Below, piece by piece: positions 48,502 through 58,940 of a stretch of DNA of 64,000 bases (positions are counted from its first letter, which is position 1; the number at the start of each line of letters is the position of its first letter). Origin of the DNA: Acanthornis magna (Eukaryota; Chordata; Aves; Passeriformes; Acanthizidae); assembly GCA_036785705.1 (NCBI GenBank), contig JAWUZG010000173.1:5007001-5071000 (forward strand). Direction: 5' to 3'. The notes below the pieces were generated by a model, which made no database searches, was not told the origin of the DNA, and saw only the letters and a list, made by a program, of their open reading frames with translations. Position numbers and translations under genes: made by a program.

Positions 48502-51066
48502 TAACACGCGTGCAAAAGTTCAGGTCTCTCTGACATGGGTTTGTTGGGCGCTTTTGTGCAAAAGTATGCAACATTTTTAAATTTTTTAGTGTACTAGAGA
48601 ACACTCTGATCCTTCTGTCTATTGTGATCTTCACACGAAAGTCAGCAATGGTAGGGAGATTCCATCTTGTGACCACTGCTCACCATGCTGTTTCCAATCC
48701 TTGTGCCCCTTCCAGAGCTTTACCACTTGCCTCTTGTCACTGGCCATAGCTATTTTGTAAAACTTAAAGAATAGAAACCCCTCTGTAATATTTTTTTTTC
48801 TTTGTGTGTGCTTTAATCCCTAACTAAATAATGAAACATTATTCAAAATGTTATTTGACACTATTAATTGATAAAGGATTTTACAGAGAAGCTAATAAAT
48901 AAATAATTAAATTGAAAAATAAGTAAGTAAAAAAAAAAAGAAAGAAAAAAAGAGTGATTTATACACAGGCTGGTTTGAGAATGATAGGATGTGGTTGGTT
49001 TTAGATTTGATTTTTTTGTTCTCATATTTCTTCCCCGCCTATTTAGACTATTCACCTGAGCTACCATATATAAATAAATTTTGTTGTTAATATTTAGTTT
49101 TTAGGAGGTATCTGAAATTACAGGATTTGAACTAATTTGGCTGTAGTACAGAAGCCTGCATCTAGTAAGAGGGTGATGTCTTTTTACTTGTTAAAATGGG
49201 TTCAAGATATCACTATAAATGTGTGGACATTCTTCGCTGTGAGAATAGTGTCCCTACATGCCTCAGTAAAAGTTTTAATTTTTCTTTTACAGATCCTGTG
49301 ATCATATCCCTACATTCTTCCTCAAGGCAAATTTTTTTCACTCTTGATTTGTTGCTTTGTACTTTTTATACTTTTCCTTATAACTCATCTTTTATGAAAC
49401 AACATACTTCTCTCCCAAGAATATCTGAAAGGAAGAGGACCCATGGGTCAGTTGCACACCCTTGACTTTTTACAATAGAGTTCATTAGGAAACCAGAGTA
49501 ATTTGGTTAGATGGCCCAGAAGAGGGAATATTCAAGCTTTAAATAAATACACAATAAAAATAGCACACTGTTACTATAGGGTTACTGGACTGTAGCAGTA
49601 AATGAACTGAATAAAATTTTATGGCTTCTTAACATGCTGAGGTTTTGCAGTGTCGTCCATCTTGTAGCCTAACAACATTTCCCAGCCTGCTATCAGCGAA
49701 ACTAATAGTGCGAATGGAAATTTTATGAAAAATGGGAAATCTACGTTGGTTTTATATTGTGTCAGTAGAATGAATAAAGACCATATTTTGGCATTAATAG
49801 CTAATGGTAGAAAGTGTGGAGGGAGGGAGAAAGAAAGAATGGCTACATTTTCAGCTTTTGAATTGATGTTTTTTAAAGAGTTGGCTGTAATTATGATACT
49901 TGAATGTGATTATCATTAAGCTGATAAATTATTTAGTAAGAAGGTGAACAACGGCGAAGAGATCATTGATGTATTCAAGCATCTTAGTTGTATTCCATAA
50001 GTCTCCTTGTGACTCCCAGACTGCTGTATTAATCACATGGATACCACAGATATGTTCCGTTATTATCTTTCACTGCAAGGTCAAAGTTTTGTACTAACAT
50101 ATCGTATGGGAAGGCGTAGGTGGGGGAGAAGAAACCTCAAAATTATTAATCATACTGCAGAATAATGATAACAATGGCTCTTTACTGACTTAAAATGGAT
50201 TCCTTAATGCCCCTCAAGCCACGATGTCATAATGACCTCGGTATCAGACTCCCTTAGACAGCACAGATAACATGTAAATTGGATGCACAGGAAGCAGCAG
50301 GTACAAAGCAACACAGCAGCACTCACTCGAGTTCTGCTTCTGAGCAGCCACAAGCACAGCAGCACAAGGGTGGGAATATGCTTCCAAAAGAGAGCTTTGG
50401 ATGGACTTCGCTCACATGACTGGGGGAAAAAAAAAATAAAAAAGAAAGCCAACTTATTGAGTAATAAAGAGCAAGCATGAGGTGTTTTTATAAAGAAAAT
50501 CAAAGCCCAATTCCCTTTCAGACAGTGACGACCTTCTGAGTGAACAGCACAAACACACCCTTTGATAAATATCAACATGCTACTAGTGAGCAACATATCC
50601 ATAGCTGCTAAAACACTGCATCTGCCAGAAATAACCCCAAATCTCATTTAAATCAGCTGCCTAAATTCTCTCATGAGCTTTTTTTGTAATAAGTTTTTCC
50701 TAAAGGTTTTGTTCCTTGAATTAATTCTGTTTCTTTAGTATAATAATTTACCAAATAGCTGGAATAAATCAGACAGATTTCTATTAAAGTAAAAGAAATA
50801 CCATTAGATATTAATAAAATGACCAATGTCTTAAGATCCCAAGGGCTGAGTCTTAAGTTGATTTTATATGTTTATACATTTGACATCAACTTTAAATGTT
50901 GATAAATAGGAATATCGCCAATTTACATCGTGGCAGAGCCAAAAGGTTGGTATTTTTTCAATTACACTACTTAAGAGGAGCTCAAGGGGCTTTTGTCAGA
51001 TCTTTATTAGTTTGCATGCTAGTCAAGTAATCTAACTATTCATATCAATTTCCTTTGTACTGAAAA

Positions 51067-51187
51067 GAGAGAGAAAGAGAAATAGAGACAGAGGAAGAGG
51101 ATAAGAAAGGGAAAAATCTTGAGAATGGAAGAGAAAGAGTGAGAGAGATGAAGAGGGAAAGAGAAAGGCAGAAAGAATAAAGGAGAT
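51067..51187. repeat. GA-rich low-complexity tract
   Basis: Purine-rich (GAGA, GAAAGA words) with scattered pyrimidines. It is much less regular than the tract at 4.8 kb. Confidence 0.85.
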
Positions 51188-52260
51188 AATTCCAGAGCAT
51201 GACTGTTTTATTTCATGTATCAGTCACTGATTTGTATTTTCCAGGTGTTTCTCTCACCAGTAGCTGTAAAGGAAAAATGCATAACTACTTATTATTAGCC
51301 AGATTATGAAATCAATTAAAATAAATCCCATCTTTAGTGACTTACTGTTGAAATCATTCATCAAATGGTCTCAGCCATGACTAGTTGAGAAAATTTTACC
51401 CTGTCCATAAAATACCTCAATAGCTAATATATATTTTTGAAGAAACACCACTTTTACTGAAATAGATTGAATAGATTTGTTAAAATAAAACTTCCCCAAA
51501 ATCATTTTTATCTGCAAATATTTTCAAAGAAGAATATAATCTCTATAGTCTAGTGAACTGTGTTTTATACTCTTGTTTGCTGCAATATATTGATATCAGT
51601 ATGATAAAGTTTGGGAACTTTTTCCTATTACTTGTCTAAATCTCTTTTTCAGAAAACTTGGAAAATGCAAAGAAGTATTGTGAAATTATTTTCATCTTTC
51701 TTTCCTTCTTTAAGGCTGGAAATGTTATTCATACCAAATTCTTGAGATTTTTTTTTTTTTTCAGTTCCCCCCAGAAAATCAGTTCAACATTTTCCCTTTT
51801 ATTTCTCATGCTTTTTGATTTTTTTTTGCTTTTTTATTTTTTATACTTCAGATATTGGCAGTATAATATAAACAAAAGCAATGCACAATTTAAGGTAAAT
51901 TTCAAAGAGTTTATATTATTCTCATTACTTTCATGGAGCATAGTAGACACATAGACCTTATTTTGGCCCTGAGAAAAAGAATGACTCTTAATTTTGAAGA
52001 ACACAAAAACACTATCAGTTTCCATATCTACAAAGCTTATGCATAAAAGGGTAAAATGTCATATGCAGTGTATGTCAGGGAGTTACTAGGAAAGCTAGCA
52101 CCAGAGTAAAATAATTTATTCAGTTGAATTTCAATATTTGCAAAGATTTTCTTATGCTATTCTTATGCAGCCACATTCAAAGGCTTTTTGTTTATAGTTA
52201 GAAAGAAATTCCTGCTTGAGCTTAATTAATTAGCTGCAGTTATTTATAAAATGCACAATG

Positions 52261-52309
52261 TGCCTGTTTCTTTGTCTATATGTGCCTGGTCTGTTTCTTT
52301 GTCTACATG
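52261..52309. repeat. Tandem duplication of a 22-27 base unit
   Basis: The unit tgcctgtttctttgtctata + tg (52261-52282) is followed at once by a copy with a four-to-five-base insertion (52283-52309, ctgtttctttgtctacatg at its end). Confidence 0.85.
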
Positions 52310-53312
52310 AGCAGAACTATAACATAGTTTAGATATTCTTGCTCCTGCTTTTGTCAGGTAGGGGGACTATATTACCCCCTCTGGAGTGATTTACAAAAAT
52401 CTATGAATCCTGTTCTTGACTCTGTTTAGGATTAGTGACCTAGAAGATGTAACTTAACACAAATCAGGTCTTCTGCCTTTTTCCAACATTTCCCATTTTG
52501 CTAGTGGTCTGTTAATAACACATCAGTTTTGTGAGGCTATCTGAATGAAATGCACATCTCAGAAATGGAAAGCATTTCTGGCATAAGTAGTGAAGAGAAC
52601 AGAAAAAAAGAATAAATATAGTAAGGGGTTAAATTTGTAAAGGGAAAAACAGTCTTTGTGTCATGCCAGCAGCTGTGAACAAAATTAATTTGCCTCTCAA
52701 ATATAGCCCCTAGGGAAGATCCCAGGAGTGTTATGTGAAATAGAAGGTTGTAAAATGTCCCAGAGACCTTATGCAATTTTAGGGCTTGTTCGAAATCAGA
52801 AGCAAAAACTAAATAGTGGTACAAAGAGAATGAAACAATAAAATAAAAATGTTTGAACTCCCAATGTAGGTTGTGTTTAGGAGGCAAAAGTCAGACATAA
52901 CCAAGTATTCATCCTCCTGCTTCAATTTTGATCTCAGCTCTCCTCTGAGTTTTCTTCCATTCTCCAGTCTCCTGTTAAACTCAGTTTAGCTTTTTGCTGT
53001 TTTTTACCTCTTCTACTTCAGATGCTATCTCCTCGTTTCTCTTTCTTCAGTCTGCTTAATTCACCAAAGCAGTTGTGCCTGCTTGATCTGATTGACTTTA
53101 ACAGGCTTTCTCAGAAGCTGTAAGTAAAGTCTGTGGTCTCTGTCCCCTTGTTCCTCTTTCAGCCGTGTACTTTCTTATTAACTTTTAAACACTCCAAATC
53201 TCCAGGGCAGTGAACCCCCCTAACTCCTTCTGACACAGATGGGAGCTGAAGACAACTGACATTTCATAGGAGCTGCTCAGCACTTCACTGTATTGATACA
53301 TAAATGCCTGAT

Positions 53313-53386
53313 GGGTCAGATCCAAAGTCTCCCGAAGTCAATGGAAAAATCTCTCATTGACTCAAGCAGGCTTTGGATCAAATCCT
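53313..53386. mobile_element. Ancient palindromic MITE-like element
   Basis: Two arms, 53313-53344 (gggtcagatccaaagtctcc then cgaagtcaatgg) and 53355-53386 (cattgactcaagcagg then ctttggatcaaatcct), are imperfect reverse complements with a ten-base centre. The words gatccaaag, aagtcaatgg and cattgactc are the hallmark of an old palindromic DNA-transposon-derived repeat in reptile and bird genomes. Related words just upstream (ggagctgctcagcac near 53271) suggest that the element may extend left. It encodes nothing. Confidence 0.72.
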
Positions 53387-56340
53387 ATTTGTTTATCTGC
53401 CCTTCTGTGTTAACCTTTTATGTTTCTCATCTTTCCCTATCAATACCCCTTGCTAGAGGCGATCTTGGCAGGACTAAAAACATGGTGAAAATTAATAAGG
53501 TAACCACATTATTCAACACATCAAAAAAAAAAAAAGTTTGCTTGAGTTTACTTCAAATGAGCAAAAAGTCTGAGAGCAGAGCAGCATTTAGATCATTAGA
53601 TTTGGTGCACTGGATTTTTTGCTTCTTTGGCCTCTTAGTGAGAAATTAATTTGTGAAATTTCATGTAAGTGAAGAGATTCAAAATGATCCAAAAGAGAAT
53701 GGGAAAAGGTACAGGGGGAAGGAAGAAGCAAGAAATTGGGGGAATAAACCCCAAGCAACACCCCTCCTTGTTTGATTACATTATTTTAATTTTAGATTCT
53801 TTCTTTCCTTTTATAAAACACATAACTCAGTGTGCAGATTCTCTGCAGTTTATAAAGAAAACATGAGATATGCTGATGCATAAAATATTGGGCCCAGCAT
53901 CACAGTATGTGCAAAATTCCATACAAAATTCAGATGTGCAGTGAAATAGGAATTCCTTATTTCTCGTCTAGATTAAAATGGGTGCATAATTTATCTGGTG
54001 CAAAACATATGCAATGCTCTTTCTTAATAATTTATATAAAAAAAGATGTTTTGGCATTTGGTGTCAAGGACAACTCTCGCAAAAGGCTGATAGGAAAACG
54101 CATGCTAAAGCCAGCAGTTCCTTTAAGAAAAAGGCATCTTTTTTATTATCCCCCTTCCTCATTTTAATTTAGCAACTACAACATCAACATTATCAACATT
54201 ATAAAAATTAAATGGCTAAATTAACTTATCTAATAATTCATAAATTTCAAGATAGTTCCTTGGCATGACAGAAATGCATAAGCCTTACTATTTGAGCTGT
54301 CTTATATATGGATCCATAATGGGAACAGAATCTAGAAATCTGAGAAGCTTTCTCAAGACTTAAGCATTTATTTAAATACATAAATAAAACAAAGAGACAA
54401 TGGGGAGAATAGCAATCCACCCAAAGTTCACACATAGGCTTAGATAACAGAGTGATAAACAAACATTTCATAATATCATAAAGGATGATAAGATTACTCT
54501 TTTATTCAACTTGAGCATAGGGAAGACTAACTGAATGGGTTGAGCTCTCTCAGGGAGTTCGTGAGTAAGCCCTAAAACTCCTTGCCTATTAAAACATCCT
54601 GCACAGACCTATCAGTCACTGCAGGTTCATAAATAGTGGGTGGAGGGAGGAGGGTAGAGGGGATAATTCAGAATGGGATCTGACGTTTCCAAAATCTGCG
54701 GCAAGAAAAAGAAAAACAAATTATTTTTCTTTAAGAGGACCAGGGGAGCATGGACAGAGCTGAGATTGTCTGAAAAATCAAACTGTTTGCAATTACAGCA
54801 GAAATAGCAGTCAGGATTGGATGCAGGCATAGTCTGATGGAAGGACAAAGCAGGTGTACAGCATCATCCTTGTAATGTATCACAGAATCTAAGCCTCTAT
54901 AAGTTATTGCTGATGGGGACTTAGAGTGTTCTTGGCCTTCAGTGGAAAATACATCCTTATTAATTAGAAAATTTCATGGCCAGTTGACCTTGGCTGACCA
55001 GAAGGTGCTCGCCAAACTTGCCAGGTTTCTCTATCACTTCCAAGCTGGACAGGGGAGAGAAAATAAGGTGGAGAGAAACTTGGAAGTTGAGAGAAGGCAT
55101 CCTACAAAAGCAAAGGTGAAAGTTTGTGCATGAAAAACCAAAGAGAAAAACCATATTTATTCTCTACTTTCCATTAGTAAGCAATGTCCAGCCATTTCCC
55201 AGCTTCAGAACTTCACTTCATGAAGGTACACTTCACAAAATTTCCATTTGGGGTTGGTAAACTGAAACCACCACACAGAGAAAACCCTCTAGAGATAACA
55301 AAACCCAACCTGCCTTATTCCTGTATGCAAGTATATATATATATATGCAGAAAACCTTAGTGCTGTATGTACAGATTGTCACTGGGCATCATGCAACTGC
55401 GGCTGTTATGTCCTCTAAAGCTCTTCTTGTTTTGGTGAAATCCTACAAAAAGCAAGCTCCAGTCCTGTGTAACAGAAGGAAGGAAGGAGAATAAATATTG
55501 AACAGTTATTAACTATGTGATTGAAATAAAAGCATATGGTAAAATTTATGATTAGATAATATAGAAACAGATATTTGCAAGAAATCAACCTTTACACATC
55601 GATTTCTTAAACACAGGTGGTCATTTATCATCACTTTCCCAACAGACTTACTTATGGATCACACTCAGGGAGATTTCACAGAAGTTTTTTCAAACTTCAT
55701 GACAGTCATTTGAAATCAGCAGATCATTTCTAGATAATGAGTTTCAAAAATGACAGGAGATCTTATCCTTCCAATAAAAATAATATCTCACAAGAATTTT
55801 TCTTCCAAAATTGTTTGTTCACCTTTTTTTGATAGAAGGTTTAAAATTTCAGATGAAAATTTATCTCTCTCTATAGCCTGGAAGATTTCCTTCACCATTT
55901 CAATTGGTTGATCTGGATAGTATTCTTCTGGCTTGTGGTGTCTTATATTCCAAGTAGAATAATTTCTCAACCTTGAAGTGAAGTCCATCAGTATCAGAAA
56001 CTGTTGTGCTGAAGATCAGTATTCAGTACACCGTTTCTAAACCATCACCCAGCATGCCTTGTGCTCTGAATCGTCAGAACAGTTAAAACTAAAATTGCCT
56101 TCCCTCTCCCACTCTTCAAATCAGAGTAAGAGGTTTGGTGATCAGTGATTATGGGCAGTTTCCTGCCATAGAGATATTATCAACATCCCTGCACACTGAA
56201 AATGATAGCTTGGAGCCTTGTGCATAATTTTGCTCAGCTGGCGCTTAAGATCTTGGTGCATAAATAGTGAGTTTTCTTCTATGCTAATGTATAGGAAAAT
56301 AGTTATTAACAGTTCAAGCAGATATACATACTGTGTCCTG
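53387..56340. other. Unique AT-rich DNA, no gene recognised
   Basis: Only an A13 run (about 53522) and a short (TA)n run at 55332-55346 were noted. A Lys-rich 118-codon open frame (53293-53649) is partly MITE and is not a gene. Confidence 0.55.
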
Positions 56341-56390
56341 AAGCTCTTCAGGTCTTTTCCAACCTTCACAACTCTATGACTCTGTGATTA
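56341..56390 (+). mobile_element. CR1 terminal tail, plus strand
   Basis: Only the last 50 bases match CR1: tcttttccaaccttcacaac, then tctatgactctgtgatt. It is very short, but the order of block and octamers is typical. Confidence 0.6.
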
Positions 56391-57123
56391 TTTTTTTTCT
56401 TTTTTCTGTTCCTCATTAGTTTCTTTTTGAATATTTCATTGATGTGTAGTGTGATAACCTTATGTGATTTGAGTATAAGGTGGAACTCTGTGTCATGTTT
56501 CCCCTACCCAGGAGGATGAGCACAGCCAGGGCTGCACCAGTAGATGTGGTCATTTGTTGATGGCAGAACCTTTCTGGAAACAGGCAGCAAAAGACTGATG
56601 TTGGGACTTCCGTCCAAATGATTTTAGGGTGGCTGGCAGAACCAGCAAACAACACAAGACAGAAATTAAATTATATCTTTGCACATTAACAGTGTTGATT
56701 TTTTATTACTGACATTCTTATGTTTGCTCGATACCTCCTTGTAATACTAGATATTTAGACGTTCTTCTTTTTCCCTCTTTCTTTAGAAAAAGCATTGCTT
56801 TTGTTTTTGTTTTTGTTTTTGTTTTTGCTTTTGCTTTTTTTTTTTTTTTTCAGAAACAGACCACTGCTTAAAGGAACAAGTATTGCCTGCACAAGAAACT
56901 CCTAAACACTTACATGTAGCCTTTTATTTTTCCTCTTGATAACATGTAAGAACAACAAAGTAAGAATTTAGTAAATTATTTTCCAACAGAATTTTGTTTG
57001 TAATAGACATGTAAAGTATGCTTTTATTATTATTATAATGTTGTTCCTCTGCTTAATGCATTCTACTGATAAATCCAAACTGCATTGGGTCCATACTGGC
57101 ACCTAAGAGATCTTCATACACAC
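56391..57123. other. Unique DNA with (TTTTTG)n tract
   Basis: No gene recognised. A TTTTTG repeat followed by T15 or so lies at 56799-56850. The interval ends at the left edge of the LTR. Confidence 0.55.
56799..56850. repeat. (TTTTTG)n/T-rich tract
   Basis: About five TTTTTG units, two TTTTGC units and a run of T. Confidence 0.93.
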
Positions 57124-57162
57124 TGTTGCAGCTTGGGAAGGGGTGGAATTTTTTCCCATTCT

Positions 57163-57175
57163 GTTGCTAGGTAAC
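57163..57175. promoter_or_regulatory. RFX X-box-like palindrome in the LTR
   Basis: GTTGCTAGGTAAC differs at one position from the classic X-box palindrome GTTGCTAGGCAAC bound by RFX proteins. It lies about 40 bases inside the 5' edge, where an LTR's U3 enhancer is expected. Binding is inferred from the motif alone. Confidence 0.5.
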
Positions 57176-57610
57176 TAACAATTGGATACTTAGGACAATT
57201 TAGTCTTTTGTAAGAAAACAAAGGTGTTGCCAACATGGGGTGAGGGAAGGAGTGACTGGGCCATTCGGTAAAACTTACTTGCTCCCTGAACTTGGGAGAA
57301 GCAACAGCGAGTGGCTGCTGTCTTCCTTTGGCTGCAACTGCAGGAGAAAAAAAAGCCCGGCCCTGCACTGTTTTTTTCTTGACCTGGCGGGTGAGCTTTC
57401 GTTTGGGGAAAAGGGACACAGGATTCCAGCCCCCTTCTCCCCTCCTGGAGAGCGGATTTCCCAGCTGCACTGCAGTGAAAGGGACCCAGATACCGCCACC
57501 CCATGCCCCTGCCTGCCGCAACTGCAGAGTTCCTGCCACCTTTGTTGCTGACCAGCTCAGGTGAGCCCAACCTGCCGTTCTATTTCCCTGCTCTGAGCTC
57601 CCTGCTGCGC

Positions 57611-57672
57611 CCCGTCCATCTGCACGCCATCCCTGCCCAGCCCCGTCCATCTGCATGCCATCCCTGCCCAGC
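57611..57672. repeat. Two 31-base tandem copies in the LTR
   Basis: Units at 57611-57641 and 57642-57672 differ at one base (cac versus cat). They are C-rich and contain CCATCTGC and CATCCCTGCCCAGC. A third partial unit may begin at 57673. Confidence 0.92.
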
Positions 57673-58000
57673 CCATCCGCCATGTGAAACAAACCCTACC
57701 TAACGCCACAGCGACCCCTGCAGCTGCGCGGGAGTCATTGCACCTGCCCTCTCGTCTAGGCGCCACAGTGCCCCTGCTGGCTGTGACCGTGACTGCACCA
57801 AAGGGACAGTGCCTGGCAGCCCAGGGACATCTGCTGCCGGGTTTTTGGTTTTGTTTGTTGTTACTGTTGTTGTTATTGATTGTTTGCCTCATTATAGATA
57901 CTAGTAAAGAACTGTTATTCCTTTTCCCATATCTTTGCCTAAAAGCCCTTGATTCTGAAGTTATAATAATTCCAAGGGAAGACAGTTAATATTCTCTATT

Positions 58001-58026
58001 CTAAGGAAGGTTCCCACCTTCCTTAG
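58001..58026. repeat. Perfect 11-base stem-loop near the LTR 3' end
   Basis: CTAAGGAAGGT and ACCTTCCTTAG are exact reverse complements separated by TCCC. The hairpin is about 30 bases from the right edge of the LTR. Confidence 0.93.
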
Positions 58027-58055
58027 CAGACACCTGTCTTTCAAACCAAGACACA

Positions 58056-58671
58056 GACATTTGGCCCAGTTTCATAGATTTTTTATCATTGAATTTTACT
58101 GGTAGAGAGTGGAAAAATTTTCTGTTGCAAAAATGGGGGCATTCATAAGACATGAATTGCGACAGTATAACAAGGAGTTATCAAAGGGTTGGTTTTTTTT
58201 TTATAAATCTGGTTTCAGATTGCAGGACTGGAGCTTAAACAAGCAATTACTTAGTGGTTTGGGGTAATGTGTCAAGAACACATCATATCACAGTATTTTC
58301 AGAAGCTCTACACTATATTTATATGCCAAAATATTTAAAATTTTCACCACCTTTCCCTGTGGAAACAAAGTGAATTGACAACAGCAAAACATTATGTAAA
58401 ATCTTGTACGCAATTTAAAATACTAATCTTTACCTCACATATTGTAACAATTATCCCTACATTTCAAAGAAAATAGAGATGGCAGTGCCAGTATTCCCAG
58501 TTTAAAAGTAAGAAAAATGAGGCACAGTAAAATAAAATAGTTTTTTTCCAGAACAACTAAGAGAGTATTGCTGGAGGCAAGGAAAACATTATAAAAGTAA
58601 GACTACACTGGTTTTTTTCCATTATTTAACTGAGATGTTTAGGCACAAAATCAAAACAAAAGAAGAAAGAT
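58056..58671. other. Unique AT-rich DNA
   Basis: No retroviral internal sequence and no gene seen between the LTR and the old CR1. Confidence 0.6.
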
Positions 58672-58940
58672 GGAATGGCAAACACCATACTGGGATGTAT
58701 AAACATAAATGTAGCCTGTGAGATACCTGAATTAATCCTCTGGTTTTCATGATAAGGGCTTAACTAGAGCATGGCATCCAATTCCAAGTGCTGTACTTGA
58801 GAGAGAGAAGTGGAAAGTGCACACAGGAAAACAAACAGTGATCAGAAGTCCAGAAAGAAGTTATGGGAAAAGATCAAAATAAGTGGGGTAATTTTTGTGA
58901 AAGTAGAGAAGACTAACAAAGAAATTGATAACATAATAAG
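58672..58940 (+). mobile_element. Very old CR1/L3-like LINE relic, plus strand
   Basis: Words in the right order match the ancient amniote CR1 3' part: catactgggatgtataaaca, gataagggcttaactagagc, attccaagtgctgtact, aacagtgatcagaagtccag, tagagaagactaac and attgataaca. Divergence is far higher than in the other CR1 copies. The 120-codon open frame starting at 58810 lies partly on this relic and ends in unique DNA, so I do not call it a gene. Confidence 0.58.

Larger units (their letters stand above)
48502..53312. other. Unique AT-rich DNA, no gene recognised
   Basis: No gene recognised. Contents: a purine-rich tract (51067-51187), a small tandem duplication (52261-52309) and, at 50204-50647, an unrecognised 147-codon minus-strand open frame in a slightly GC-richer segment. 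Confidence 0.5.
57124..58055 (+). mobile_element. Solo LTR of an avian endogenous retrovirus
   Basis: A GC-rich island of about 930 bases in AT-rich DNA, starting TGTTGCAGCTTGGGAAGGGG and ending near CTTTCAAACCAAGACACA. The right part (aagaactgttattccttttc, ccatatctttgcctaaaagc, ccttagcagacacctgtctt) is a pattern I know from passerine ERV LTRs. No gag, pol or env sequence lies on either side, so this is a solo LTR left by recombination. It acts, if at all, only as a promoter/enhancer and polyadenylation remnant. I could not fix the target-site duplication, so both edges are good to about ten bases. Open frames of up to 192 codons inside it are GC-content artefacts. Confidence 0.75.

Noticed and set aside
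57114..57892. Up to 192-codon open frames in the GC-rich island
   Set aside because: The sequence is LTR, which is noncoding; GC-richness lowers stop frequency. No retroviral protein motif is present.
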